Origin: DASVTR01 sp036387475
GTDB lineage: Bacteria; Acidobacteriota; Blastocatellia; Pyrinomonadales; Pyrinomonadaceae
NCBI GenBank assembly: GCA_036387475.1
Contig: DASVTR010000023.1
Location: 124,001-188,000 of the forward strand
Direction: 5' to 3'
DNA: 64,000 nucleotides
Positions 18,814-27,570 of the stretch are shown here, in pieces (position 1 is the stretch's first letter; each line of letters starts with the position of its first letter). The notes beneath the pieces are model-generated. The model was not told where the DNA came from. It was given only the letters and a program-made list of their open reading frames with translations, and made no database searches. A program made the position numbers and the translations under genes.

Positions 18814-19707
18814 TTAGACCGGCAGGCGACCGAATTCGTGTAGCAGCGGAGCGAGCAGTTCGATGACGAGTTCGTGCGCCGCGCCGTTGGTGGCGACGAT
18901 GCCGTTGCGGTTTTGCACGTCCGGGTGGTTGTAGCGGAGCGGCGCTCCGAAGAGGTCTGTTAATTGTCCGCCCGCTTCGCTGAGGATAATCTCCGGCGCG
19001 CAAGTATCCCATTGCTTCGTGCGCGGAGAGAGATGCACGTAGAGGTCGCACTGCTGTTCGATTATCAAGCCGATCTTGACGCCGACAGAGCCACGCCGCA
19101 CTTCTTCCGTAATACCAAAGGCGCGCAGCACCCTGTCCATGCGCGGACTCCTGTGCGAACGGCTGGCGGCCAGACGCATACGCCCGACTTCGCGCTCGCT
19201 TGAGACCTTCCCACGCTCAGGCTCAAAGCCCGCTCGCTCAATCCATGAGCCTGCGCCCTCGGCGGCCCAGTAGAGCACGTCCGGCAAGGGCTGATAAACG
19301 ACGCCGAGCACACTGCGGCCTTCGATGGCGAGACCAATCTGGACTGCGAAATCTCCGTCGCGCGCGATAAATCCGCTCGTTCCATCGAGCGGGTCTATCA
19401 TCCAGACGCGCCGCTTCGTGAGCCTGCGCTCGGTATCAATTGATTCTTCGGCAAGGAGGCCGTCTGCGGGAAACTCGCGGCGGAGAGCCTCGACGATCAA
19501 CTCGTTGGCCGCGCGGTCTGCTTCCGTGACGGGTTCGATGTGCTCGTCTGCATCCACTTTGCGCTCGACGAGCAGCGGCGATTTGTAATACTCAAGAATC
19601 GTCGCGCCCGCCTCGCGCGCCAATTTTAAGGCAAGCTGCAACTCTCGCTCGTAAGCATGAGCGGGAGCGACGACGGATGAAGGATGAGAGCTATGCTCAT
19701 GGCTCAT
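18814..19707 (-). CDS. CysQ/inositol-monophosphatase-like phosphatase
   Basis: 297 aa. IMPase-fold motifs: VTEADRAAN (metal Glu/Asp), LLAEES, WMIDPLDGTSGF (DPxDGT, metal ligands) and KQWDTCAPEIILSEAGGQ (WDxxA catalytic Asp). The order and the WMIDPLDGT form fit 3'(2'),5'-bisphosphate nucleotidase (CysQ) as well as inositol monophosphatase; substrate is not decided by sequence. The ATG overlaps the stop of the upstream PLP decarboxylase gene (ATGA), so the two are co-translated. Confidence 0.87.
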   Translation of the reverse strand: MSHEHSSHPSSVVAPAHAYERELQLALKLAREAGATILEYYKSPLLVERKVDADEHIEPVTEADRAANELIVEALRREFPADGLLAEESIDTERRLTKRRVWMIDPLDGTSGFIARDGDFAVQIGLAIEGRSVLGVVYQPLPDVLYWAAEGAGSWIERAGFEPERGKVSSEREVGRMRLAASRSHRSPRMDRVLRAFGITEEVRRGSVGVKIGLIIEQQCDLYVHLSPRTKQWDTCAPEIILSEAGGQLTDLFGAPLRYNHPDVQNRNGIVATNGAAHELVIELLAPLLHEFGRLPV

Positions 19708-21320
19708 GGTTGGGATTCCTTTGGCAGACTATTTATGCCACGTCTTTCATCATCCGAATTCATCAATTCGGTCGCCGCCTCGCGGATGATGTCGAGCGTC
19801 TGCCGTATGTCTGCGCGGGTGGTGCGAAAGTTTGTGATGCAAGCGCGCAGGGCGTATCGCCCGCGCAAGGCAGCGTTGGACAGATAAGCCCGCCCGCCGC
19901 GCTGTATGGTGTGCATGACGCGTGCGTTCAGTTGGTTCAATTCGTCGTCGATGTTTTCACGCTCCGTTGCGTCTGCAATTGCAAGACGCGAGCGCACGCC
20001 GGGCGGAACGTAGCGGAAGCAGCAGATGCTCAACTCGACGGGCGCAAGCAACTCGAAATCGTCTGCTGCGCTCAAGAGTTCGGCGAGGTAAGATGCCAGC
20101 GCGTTATCTTCTGTGATGGCCCGGCTCACGCGCAGCGCGCCGTAGTAACGCAGCATGAGCCAGATTTTCAAAGCGCGAAAACGGCGCGATAGCTCTATGC
20201 CGTAATCCCAGAAGGCGTGTGCTTCTTCATCGCTCGCTTCATGAACCTTGATGTATTCGGCGCTGCCAGACGAAGCGAAAGCGCGGCGCGCCGCATCAGC
20301 ATCACGAAAGAGTAGGCAGCCGCAATCGACGGGTGCGTAGAGCCACTTGTGCGGGTCGAGCGAAAGGGAGTCGGCGCGTTCTATGCCTGCAAAGAGCGGG
20401 CGCTTCGTTTCGTCCAGCGCCGCCAGCGCGCCGTATGCCCCGTCAACGTGAAACCACAGCGAGTGCTCTTCGGCGACGCGCGCAATCTCCGCAAGAGGAT
20501 CGACCGCGCCCGTGTTCACAGTACCCGCGCTGGCGACGACGCAGAAGGGGCGCAAGCCCCGGCGCTTGTCGCCCTCAATCATTTCTCGCAAGCTTCGCAC
20601 GTCCAGACGATAGCGTTCGTCCGTCAACACCAGGCGCACCTGCTCGCGGCCCAGACCGAGCACGTCCGCAGCCTTCGGAATCGAAAGATGAATCTGGTCG
20701 GAAGCGTAGAGGGTCATCGGCGCGCCAGCGTTCCAGAGTCCTGTGCGTGAAGCGTCAGTGTGCGCTTTCGTGCGATGCGCGATGTAGAGCGCGTTGAGAT
20801 TTGCCATCGAGCCGCCGCTCGTCAAAAGGCCGTGCCCCTCGCGGCTGTAGCCGACCAGCTTTGATAGCCAGCGCACAACCGTCCTCTCAATCTCTGTTGC
20901 CGCCGGAGCGGAGCGCCAGGAGGTGACGTTTGAATTAAGAGCGGAAGCGATGAGGTCTGCGTAAGCCCCGACCGCAGTTGACGGCGAAGCGACGTAGCCG
21001 AAGAAGCGCGGGTGTCCGTTATGACGGCTCAACTCAAAGACGGTGCGGCAATCTTCCATCAAACGCTCGATTGACTCGCCCTCAAGGGGCAGCGATGCAC
21101 GCAGCTTCTTTGCGACGCTAGAGGCTGAAGTGTCTGGAAAGACGGGCAAGTCGGAAACCTGCGCGAAGTAGTCAGAGACGAGCGCGGTTGCCATCGCAGA
21201 CAATTCGTGCAGCGCTTCCTTCGTCACGTCCAGGGATGAAGAGCGTGCTGAATGTTCGTCCGCGCCGCCGTCCTTTAGCGGCTGCGGAGTGCTGCTTTCG
21301 TCTGCCCGCCAATCTGTCAT
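19704..21320 (-). CDS. Group II PLP-dependent decarboxylase (aromatic amino-acid type)
   Basis: 538 aa. Group II fold: HPRFFGYVASPST (substrate-pocket entry), LLTSGGSMANLNAL (phosphate cup), WFHVDGAYGA (ring-stacking His and Asp) and SLDPHKWLYAP, with Lys as the PLP Schiff base. It most resembles aromatic-L-amino-acid/tyrosine decarboxylases, which release CO2 from aromatic amino acids to give amines; other group II members act on Glu or Asp. About 40 residues of a low-complexity N-terminal tail precede the fold. Coupled (ATGA) to the CysQ-like phosphatase; the link between the two activities is unclear. Confidence 0.87.
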   Translation of the reverse strand: MTDWRADESSTPQPLKDGGADEHSARSSSLDVTKEALHELSAMATALVSDYFAQVSDLPVFPDTSASSVAKKLRASLPLEGESIERLMEDCRTVFELSRHNGHPRFFGYVASPSTAVGAYADLIASALNSNVTSWRSAPAATEIERTVVRWLSKLVGYSREGHGLLTSGGSMANLNALYIAHRTKAHTDASRTGLWNAGAPMTLYASDQIHLSIPKAADVLGLGREQVRLVLTDERYRLDVRSLREMIEGDKRRGLRPFCVVASAGTVNTGAVDPLAEIARVAEEHSLWFHVDGAYGALAALDETKRPLFAGIERADSLSLDPHKWLYAPVDCGCLLFRDADAARRAFASSGSAEYIKVHEASDEEAHAFWDYGIELSRRFRALKIWLMLRYYGALRVSRAITEDNALASYLAELLSAADDFELLAPVELSICCFRYVPPGVRSRLAIADATERENIDDELNQLNARVMHTIQRGGRAYLSNAALRGRYALRACITNFRTTRADIRQTLDIIREAATELMNSDDERRGINSLPKESQP

Positions 21321-21464
21321 TGATTTTCGTTACTACGGATAAAGTGTCTGCCTCCAAAGCTACCACAGCGCAAGCAAGCGGCTAAAGCTCTCTTGCGGCA
21401 ACTCGCGGGCATGCGTATAGTTTCATCAAAATCTTCCCTTTATAATTTTTGCAAGGAGCGCAAT

Positions 21465-22355
21465 ATGAAAAGGACGAGCGAGGGCACTAAAACCGGGCGC
21501 GCGGGCGCGGGCGTTTCGCGCCGGAAGTTTCTGGAACGAGCTGCTGCCACGAGCGGCGCGGCCTTAATCACCGCGACGACGGCAAGCTTCCCGACGACGG
21601 CGCAGGAGTCGAAACAAACGACGACTAATCAACAGAGCGCGACGACGAAACCCGTCAAGCTGATGGGCAAGATGGTTGAGTACAAGAGCGGCGAGATGAT
21701 GATTCCCGCTTACCTCTCGCGCTCAAAGCAGCGGACGGCGATGGGCGGCGTGCTCCTGATTCACGAAGTCTTCGGGCTTAACGACCACATCAAATTTATC
21801 GCCGACCGCCTCGCGCGCGAAGGCTTTACGACGCTCGCCCCCAACTTTTTCGTTCGCGCGGCAGAGCCGCCGCCGAAGGATGCGACGGACGTGGCGGCCT
21901 TGAGGAAAGCGGCTTCGAGCATTCCAAATGAAGTGGCGATTAAAGACATGCAGGCCGGGCTTGATTACCTGAAAACCGTTAAGAACGTGCAGCCGCGTTT
22001 CGCCTCCGTCGGCTTCTGCATGGGCGGCGGCTACTCTTATCAAATAGCGACGCACACACAAGACCTGGCGGGCGCGGTCATCTTCTACGGGCGCACTCCC
22101 ATTGAACTCGTGCCGCAAGTTTCCTGCCCGCTGCTCGGACATTTCGGAGAGCTTGACAGCGGCATCCCGCCCGAAAAAGTGAAGGAGTTTGAAGAAGCGC
22201 TGAAGAAGGCCGGAAAGACAGCCGACATCAAAATCTACGCCAATGCCAAGCACGGCTTCTTCAACGACACGCGCCCGCAGGCTTACAACCCGGAAGCCGC
22301 CGCAGACGCCTGGGCCAGAACGCTCAAGTTTTTCCGTGAACGACTTAAAGCATAG
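21465..22355 (+). CDS. Tat-exported dienelactone hydrolase family protein
   Basis: 296 aa. The start is the ATG at 21465, 7 nt after AAGGAG; an in-frame ATG further up (21393) only adds a non-signal extension. Twin-arginine signal SRRKFLERAAATSGAALI. The alpha/beta-hydrolase body has LLIHEVFGLNDHI, nucleophile elbow VGFCMGGG (Cys nucleophile, as in dienelactone hydrolase), acid GELDSGIP and His in NAKHGFFND. The triad Cys-Asp-His is complete. Likely periplasmic esterase; substrate undetermined. A long hairpin repeat follows the stop codon. Confidence 0.9.
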   Translation: MKRTSEGTKTGRAGAGVSRRKFLERAAATSGAALITATTASFPTTAQESKQTTTNQQSATTKPVKLMGKMVEYKSGEMMIPAYLSRSKQRTAMGGVLLIHEVFGLNDHIKFIADRLAREGFTTLAPNFFVRAAEPPPKDATDVAALRKAASSIPNEVAIKDMQAGLDYLKTVKNVQPRFASVGFCMGGGYSYQIATHTQDLAGAVIFYGRTPIELVPQVSCPLLGHFGELDSGIPPEKVKEFEEALKKAGKTADIKIYANAKHGFFNDTRPQAYNPEAAADAWARTLKFFRERLKA

Positions 22356-22437
22356 AGTCAGGAGTCTGGAGTCTGAAGTCAAAAACGAGAACGATCTTTC
22401 TTTTGACTCCAGACTCCTGACTCCTGACTCCTGACCC
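22355..22437. repeat. Intergenic hairpin, TCAGGAG-word family
   Basis: GTCAGGAGTCTGGAGTC (22357-22373) pairs perfectly (17 bp) with 22405-22421. The outer right arm continues with tandem CTCCTGACTCCTGA words. It starts at the stop codon of the hydrolase and ends 4 nt before the GAGGAG of the next gene. Confidence 0.9.
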
Positions 22438-22451
22438 CCAGAGGAGTATTG

Positions 22452-23570
22452 ATGACCATTAACGGCTACGCCACGCTGGAAGGCACAAAGCGCTATCGCG
22501 AGCGCTTCAGGGAGAGGGCTGCGACCAACCATTTTCGTCTCGAACAAGACCTCTGGCTCTCGTCCATCGGCATCGGGACTTACCTTGGACATTGGGATGA
22601 CAGCACGGATGAACTCTACAAGGGGGCTGTGGCCCACGCGGTCGAACTCGGCGCGAATTTGATTGACACGGCGGCCAACTATCGTTTCCAGAGAAGCGAA
22701 AGGGCCATCGGCGCGGCGCTCAGGCAGTTGATTGATAATAAAACGTGCGCACGCGATGAAATTGTTGTCTGTACCAAAGGCGGCTATCTGCCTTTCGATA
22801 GCGAGCCGCCCGCAGATGTCAGGAGCTACGTCGAAGAGACCTTCGTGCTCATGGGCATCGCGGGCTTTTCCGATATCGTCGCGGGCAGCCATTGCATGAC
22901 GCCCGCCTACTTGCAAAGCCAGATTGACCAGTCGCTCGAAAACATGAATCTGGATTGCGTTGACGTTTACTACATACACAACCCTGAAACGCAGGCCCAG
23001 CTTGTCTCGCCCGAAGAATTCGACGCGCGGCTGCGAGCAGCCTTCGAGCGTCTTGAGCAGAACATAGCGGAAGGCAAAATCAAACGCTACGGCGTGGCGA
23101 CGTGGAACGGCTTTCGCGTGCAGCCAAACGCGCGCCGCCATCATTCGCTCGAAAGAATGGTCGAACTGGCGCGCGAGGCCGGAGGCGATGAGCACGGCTT
23201 TCGTTTCATCCAGTTGCCCTTCAATCTGGCGATGCCCGAAGCGCTCGTGCTGCCGAATCAACCGCTCGGCGGAGAGCCTGCCTCCGTGCTCGAAGCGGCG
23301 AGCGCGCTCGGCATCACGGTCGTCGCCAGCGCTTCGATTCTGCAAGGCAAGGTGGCGCACGACCTCTCAGAAGAGATACGCGAACCACTCGGCTCGCTCT
23401 CGACCGACGCGCAGACGGCGATTCAATTCGTGCGCTCGACGCCCGGCATTACCACCGCGCTCGTCGGCATGAGCAACCGCGAGCACGTCGAAGAAAATCT
23501 GCAACTCGCACGCGTCGCGCCCGTGCCGCCGGAAGATTACCAACGCCTGTTTTCGCAACCGGAAGAGTAA
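22452..23570 (+). CDS. Aldo/keto reductase family oxidoreductase
   Basis: 372 aa from the ATG at 22452, preceded by GAGGAG (22441-22446). AKR barrel: LSSIGIGTYLGHWD, the catalytic Asp and Tyr in LIDTAANYRFQRSE, Lys in VVCTKGGYL and His in VYYIHNPETQ, then an NADP-binding end (VRSTPGITTALVGMS). The tetrad Asp-Tyr-Lys-His is complete. Typically reduces carbonyls with NADPH in the cytoplasm; substrate unknown. Slightly longer than most AKRs (about 320). The antisense strand is also open for 545 codons, judged a GC-bias shadow. Confidence 0.9.
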   Translation: MTINGYATLEGTKRYRERFRERAATNHFRLEQDLWLSSIGIGTYLGHWDDSTDELYKGAVAHAVELGANLIDTAANYRFQRSERAIGAALRQLIDNKTCARDEIVVCTKGGYLPFDSEPPADVRSYVEETFVLMGIAGFSDIVAGSHCMTPAYLQSQIDQSLENMNLDCVDVYYIHNPETQAQLVSPEEFDARLRAAFERLEQNIAEGKIKRYGVATWNGFRVQPNARRHHSLERMVELAREAGGDEHGFRFIQLPFNLAMPEALVLPNQPLGGEPASVLEAASALGITVVASASILQGKVAHDLSEEIREPLGSLSTDAQTAIQFVRSTPGITTALVGMSNREHVEENLQLARVAPVPPEDYQRLFSQPEE

Positions 23571-23661
23571 GCAGTAAGTAGTGAGCAGTAAGCAATAACA
23601 GAAGAACGAAGAAGCGCAATGACTGCGCCCTTTTTACTGCTCACTGTTCACTGCTCACTTT
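23571..23661. repeat. Intergenic hairpin, AGTGAGCAGTA-word family
   Basis: Left arm GCAGTAAGTAGTGAGCAGTA. Right arm TTTTTACTGCTCACTG and TTCACTGCTCACTTTT. The arms pair imperfectly with several registers because the words are tandem. Fills the gap between the AKR and DUF962 genes. Confidence 0.85.
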
Positions 23662-23677
23662 TAACTGGAGATTCGCA

Positions 23678-24034
23678 ATGCCTGAGCAAGAGATGAAATC
23701 CTTTGATGAGTTCTGGCCCTACTATGTGGCCGAGCACAGCCAACGGGGAACGCGTGCCTTGCATTACGCGGGCACTTTGACGGGGCTGGCGTGCGTCGCC
23801 TTGCTGGCGGCGCGCGGTAAGTGGAAATGGCTGCCGCTCGCCTTCATTCCCGGCTACGCGGCGGCGTGGGCCGGGCACTTCCTCATTGAAAAAAACAGGC
23901 CCGCCACTTTCCAGCATCCGCTCTGGTCGTTTCTCGCAGACCAAAAAATGCTCGCACTGATGCTCGCCGGAAAGATGGACGCAGAGATCGAGCGCCTGAT
24001 GAATCAATCGCCGAGGAATGATTCCCAGCTTTGA
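23678..24034 (+). CDS. Mpo1-like (DUF962) membrane protein
   Basis: 118 aa. FDEFWPYYVAEHSQRGTRAL, LHYAGTLTG, PGYAAAWAGHFLIEKNRPA and FQHPLWSFLADQKML match the DUF962/Mpo1 signature, with His residues in EHS, LHY and GHF that could bind iron. Two hydrophobic segments (about 30-45 and 50-66). In yeast, Mpo1 is an Fe-dependent 2-hydroxy-fatty-acid dioxygenase; the bacterial role is not established. Start supported by a GGAG about 8-10 nt upstream (AACTGGAG). Confidence 0.85.
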   Translation: MPEQEMKSFDEFWPYYVAEHSQRGTRALHYAGTLTGLACVALLAARGKWKWLPLAFIPGYAAAWAGHFLIEKNRPATFQHPLWSFLADQKMLALMLAGKMDAEIERLMNQSPRNDSQL

Positions 24035-24066
24035 GCTACAGGGTTTAAGTCAATCAAAGTCTTCTC

Positions 24067-24741
24067 ATGTCCGACTTATCCATGAAGAATGAGCAGCAAT
24101 CGGCCATCAGGGAAACTCTCTTCGGAGACATGCCTTTTTCTGAGTGGCCGAGCGATTCTTCAACGCGACAGCAAGATGAACCCTGGATGTCTTTCATCGC
24201 AGCAAAGAATCAACTCAACGCAGGTCATGAGGCGGAGGCAAAAGACATCCTCCGGCGCATACTGGACATGCAGAGCTTGGAGTCGCGTCACTATCTTCAG
24301 GCGTGGCATTTCCTGCGCAGTTTAGGAGAGCAGCCCCCTACCGCCGAGGCGAAACGTCTGTACGGGATTATCGTTGAAGTGGCCTTGCAGGACGGACTCG
24401 ACATTGTTGCCGCCTACGCCGATCACACGGCGCGTTATTTCAATTACAGTGGGGCAGCGGTGATATGGGAAAGGCCGGATGATTCCCTCGACGCGACAAT
24501 CGAAGCCCTCTTTGAAGCCGGACGAAAAGTGGCCGCACAGATTGGCCCGTGGGAAGACGTAAGGCCGCCCGCGCCGACAGAAGGAGAGGCGCGAATCAGT
24601 TTGCTGACGCCGAGCGGTTTACATTTCGGGCAAGCGCCGTTTGATGTTCTCGCAGCAGACTCTTTAGGCGGCCCGGTAATTTCATTCGCAACACGACTCA
24701 TGCAGGAATTAATCGCCAAGACGGAGAAGGAGACTGCCTGA
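24067..24741 (+). CDS. Hypothetical protein
   Basis: 224 aa, ATG start. I recognise no family. N-terminal acidic segment, then alpha-helical residues about 40-110 (KNQLNAGHEAEAKDILRRIL, HYLQAWHFLRSL) that look like one or two TPR-type hairpins, and a C-terminal alpha/beta region (ARISLLTPSGLHFGQAPFD). No signal peptide or TM. Codon usage is like its neighbours and the gap to DUF962 is 32 bp, so probably co-transcribed with it. Confidence 0.7.
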   Translation: MSDLSMKNEQQSAIRETLFGDMPFSEWPSDSSTRQQDEPWMSFIAAKNQLNAGHEAEAKDILRRILDMQSLESRHYLQAWHFLRSLGEQPPTAEAKRLYGIIVEVALQDGLDIVAAYADHTARYFNYSGAAVIWERPDDSLDATIEALFEAGRKVAAQIGPWEDVRPPAPTEGEARISLLTPSGLHFGQAPFDVLAADSLGGPVISFATRLMQELIAKTEKETA

Positions 24742-24766
24742 TAACGATGCCCGTTGAGGCAGAGTA

Positions 24767-25339
24767 TCAAGAGGGATTTCTTCTCGTCGTCACTTTTCGG
24801 CGGCGAAGGTTGTGTGGAAAGCTTGGGCCGGGCGGCGCTGGGATGCGTGCGGCTTCTTCGGGAGTGCGTGCGCGGCGGCGAGCGAGTTCGAGTTTGAGGC
24901 TCTCTTCACCGCGCTGCATCGTCCAGCGATGATTGGCGGCGAAGAGTGGCTTGAGGAGAAACGAGAGCGTGCGGATAATGCGTTTGTTGGCCTGCACAGT
25001 CCAGTCGTAAGTGATGTTGACGAAGGAGCCGTCCTGCTCGAACGTCCAGATGCCTGTGCCTTCGAGGTCGCCCGTCGCCTTCATCGTGAAGCCGTTGGGC
25101 GAGCGCGTTTCAACGGTGTGGAAGTTGATGCGCAGCGTGTAGGGCAGAAAGCCCCTGGCGCGCAGGGTGATGATTTTGCCTAATCCTCCCTCGCCTCCCG
25201 GCTCTAACTCTTCGACTTCCAAATACACGGAAGGCCACCAGCGCGGCAAATCCTTTCCGTCCTCGATTACATCCGAGACTTCCCTGACCGTGCCCTCAAC
25301 GCGCCAGCGGTCAATGAACCTATACTCATTGCTCGGCAT
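24767..25339 (-). CDS. SRPBCC (START/polyketide-cyclase fold) protein
   Basis: 190 aa. DRWRVEGTVREVSDVIEDGK, LPRWWPSVYLEVEEL and GTGIWTFEQDGSFVNITYDW are typical of SRPBCC ligand-binding proteins (Bet v1-like cavity). The family binds hydrophobic ligands or catalyses cyclisation. Basic C-terminal tail. Last gene of a five-gene minus-strand operon; its start overlaps the end of the membrane-protein gene by 73 bp, which argues for translational coupling. Confidence 0.83.
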   Translation of the reverse strand: MPSNEYRFIDRWRVEGTVREVSDVIEDGKDLPRWWPSVYLEVEELEPGGEGGLGKIITLRARGFLPYTLRINFHTVETRSPNGFTMKATGDLEGTGIWTFEQDGSFVNITYDWTVQANKRIIRTLSFLLKPLFAANHRWTMQRGEESLKLELARRRARTPEEAARIPAPPGPSFPHNLRRRKVTTRRNPS

Positions 25340-25836
25340 CGTGCTTCATCATCCATCGTCAAACTGCCCAAAGCATTTTCGTTCGTCGAGCGCACATAGT
25401 AATCGCGACCGACCAGCAAAATAAAGGTGGCGAGGACTAGATGAAAGATGACGGGAATGCTCTGGCCCGTCCAGCGCCGCTGCGGGTAAAGAGCCATCGT
25501 CAGGATGTAGCGCAGCACCATCGAGGTGAAGTAGAGCGCGCCGAAGATAAGCAAGTAAACGGCTGCGCGCCGCCGCGCCTTCGAGAAGAAGCCTGCGCCG
25601 CGCGTAAAATCCAGGCAGACTTTGCCGTACAGAATAATGACGACCGCCTGGCTCAGGAGAAGCCACGGATATGAGAGCAGGCCCGATTGCCACTCCGACA
25701 TCGGCGGCAGAAATCCGCCCCAGCCGAGCGCGACCAACAATTGCCCCACCACTCTCAAGACGAAGAGAAAAAGGAGTAGCCAGAGCGTGAGAGTTAATCG
25801 CGACCGATGAGCCTGAGCAGGAGATTCTGGATTCAT
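25267..25836 (-). CDS. Hypothetical four-helix membrane protein
   Basis: 189 aa, four hydrophobic helices: about 14-36 (LTLTLWLLLFLFVLRVVGQL), 52-75 (LLSYPWLLLSQAVVIILYG), 88-112 (AVYLLIFGALYFTSMVLRYI) and 122-145 (IPVIFHLVLATFILLVGRDY). No recognised family. The C-terminal about 35 residues are polar and encoded partly over the SRPBCC start region. ATGA overlap with the upstream GH3 gene shows co-translation. Confidence 0.75.
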   Translation of the reverse strand: MNPESPAQAHRSRLTLTLWLLLFLFVLRVVGQLLVALGWGGFLPPMSEWQSGLLSYPWLLLSQAVVIILYGKVCLDFTRGAGFFSKARRRAAVYLLIFGALYFTSMVLRYILTMALYPQRRWTGQSIPVIFHLVLATFILLVGRDYYVRSTNENALGSLTMDDEARCRAMSIGSLTAGALRARSGKSRM

Positions 25837-27536
25837 GCAGCCGCCGAAAAGCTGACGGCCCGCGAGGATTCGTCAACCGCTTCGATAGTGTGCAAAACGA
25901 ACGGGGCATCTTCCGGGCACGGCTCTTGACACAGCAGCGGCCATTTGTATTGCGTGTCGCGTTTGCCGGAAGCGATGTGCCACCGCGAGATTTTGTTGGC
26001 CCAACCGGCGCGCATCAGGTGTAGTCGCGGCGCACCCAGCCGTCCTGACGCGCGCTTCTGTGCATACTCTATGTTGACAACGGCAAGAGCGCTATCAATC
26101 GACGGCAATACTTCAGCTTTCAACACGGCGGGCGTGACGTGTCCGCTGATTTCCAGGTAGATGTCATAGCGATTCGCAGCGTAATCCGGCGCGGCGCGAA
26201 ACTGTTCGATGTTGAGAGAAGAGCGCCGTCTCACTTCATTAAGCGCGAGAATGAGGTGATTGACGTGCAGCTTTTCGCCAGTGATGCTCGCCGTCTCGCC
26301 CTCCTTGCGGACGAAGGCGACGAGCGGAGCGTTGTTGTAAAAGCCTGTCACTTCAACGATGTCCTGTATGCGGTAGCGGTAGAGTCCGCCCTGCGTCGTC
26401 AGTAGAATGCTGTAACGGCGACCAGCTTCCAACTCATGGCTCGACAGGATTGAAGGCTCGGCGCTCTCCGCTTCCTGCTCAGGAATGAACTCGTAGTAGT
26501 TGCTTCGGAGCGCGAGGATGCCGGATGGCGTGTGATCCTCGAAAGGCACTGTAAAGCGCCCCTCGCTGGCGATGTAGCCGAGGTCGCGCAAGGGAAGAGC
26601 GCCGTAATCTGCGGCCAGCTTGTGCGCCTGCGTGCCGACGCTGCCGCCAATCCAGCAGGAGATGAGTTTCAGGTTGGGCCAACAATCGGCGGGGCGTAGA
26701 GAGCCTGTTTGTGCGGCGACGCTCGCAAGCAGGCGCGCACGCGCGGGGTCAGGTTTGAGAGCGTTTGAGAGTTGGGCGTAAACGTCCCTTTGTGTTGTTG
26801 CGGTAATGCCGAGCGTGCCGTCGTGAATGGCGCGCAGGAAGTCTTCAGTCCGCTCGCTCAGGATTTGCGCGAGGCGCAGAAGCGTAGTCGGATTCGGCGT
26901 GATGATGAAGGAAATGTGCGCGGCGAGAGCAAAACGCGCGATGAGGAAATAGCGCTGGTCGTAGTCTTCGATTTCCGACACGAGGTACGGAATCGCCTGC
27001 GTGCGGCGAATGAGGCGCGGCACGTTTTTGTACGTCACGCCGGAGGCGCTGCCGTAAGGGAGGCCGGATGGCGTGTGCCCTTCGACGGCGCGGCTGACAA
27101 TCGCCACGCTGCGCTCGTCCATGTAGGCGGGATGGTCAAGGAGCGCGCGGTAGAGCCACTGGCGCATCAATTGGGCTTCAGCTCGTTGCGACGCGCGTGT
27201 GACGGGGATGAATTTCTGTTCGCCGGTTGTGCCGCTCGTCATCGTCAGCATGACGGGCTGCTCCTTTGTCAGCACAAACGGTTCGCCCGCCATCATCCGG
27301 TTCACGAACGGGCGAAATCCTTCATACTCGCGCACGGGCACGCGCCGCCTGTAGTCAGCTTCCGAACGTATCTCTGCGAAGTTGTGCAGGCGACCGAAAA
27401 GCGTGTCTGCGTTGCGGCAGAGAGTCCGCAGTAGAAACTGTTGCTGAACAGCGCGGGGCGTGAGCGTCGCACGGTCGAGCCGCAGGCTGGCGCGGCGGCC
27501 ATGCAATCGAATCGCGGTTTTCAAAAGCAGCGACAT
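25833..27536 (-). CDS. GH3-type acyl-adenylating amide synthetase
   Basis: 567 aa. GH3 superfamily: phosphate-binding motif TMTSGTTGEQKFIPVT (about residue 99), second motif LRDLGYIASEGRFTVPF, and third LLTTQGGLYRYRIQDIVEV, in canonical order. GH3 proteins adenylate a carboxylic acid and transfer it to an amine, best known in plants for auxin and jasmonate conjugation; bacterial members are little studied. Length usual (550-600). Operon position: third of five, 34 bp after the enolase-like gene, overlapping the membrane gene. Confidence 0.9.
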   Translation of the reverse strand: MSLLLKTAIRLHGRRASLRLDRATLTPRAVQQQFLLRTLCRNADTLFGRLHNFAEIRSEADYRRRVPVREYEGFRPFVNRMMAGEPFVLTKEQPVMLTMTSGTTGEQKFIPVTRASQRAEAQLMRQWLYRALLDHPAYMDERSVAIVSRAVEGHTPSGLPYGSASGVTYKNVPRLIRRTQAIPYLVSEIEDYDQRYFLIARFALAAHISFIITPNPTTLLRLAQILSERTEDFLRAIHDGTLGITATTQRDVYAQLSNALKPDPARARLLASVAAQTGSLRPADCWPNLKLISCWIGGSVGTQAHKLAADYGALPLRDLGYIASEGRFTVPFEDHTPSGILALRSNYYEFIPEQEAESAEPSILSSHELEAGRRYSILLTTQGGLYRYRIQDIVEVTGFYNNAPLVAFVRKEGETASITGEKLHVNHLILALNEVRRRSSLNIEQFRAAPDYAANRYDIYLEISGHVTPAVLKAEVLPSIDSALAVVNIEYAQKRASGRLGAPRLHLMRAGWANKISRWHIASGKRDTQYKWPLLCQEPCPEDAPFVLHTIEAVDESSRAVSFSAAA

Positions 27537-27570
27537 CTCTTAATCCTCTTCGGTGAAGAATCATCAAGCT

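Noticed and set aside
21723..23360. 545-codon open frame on the minus strand
   Set aside because: Antisense to the dienelactone hydrolase and AKR genes, which have start sites and catalytic motifs; no family features or ribosome site in the antisense frame. GC-rich codon bias opens such frames.
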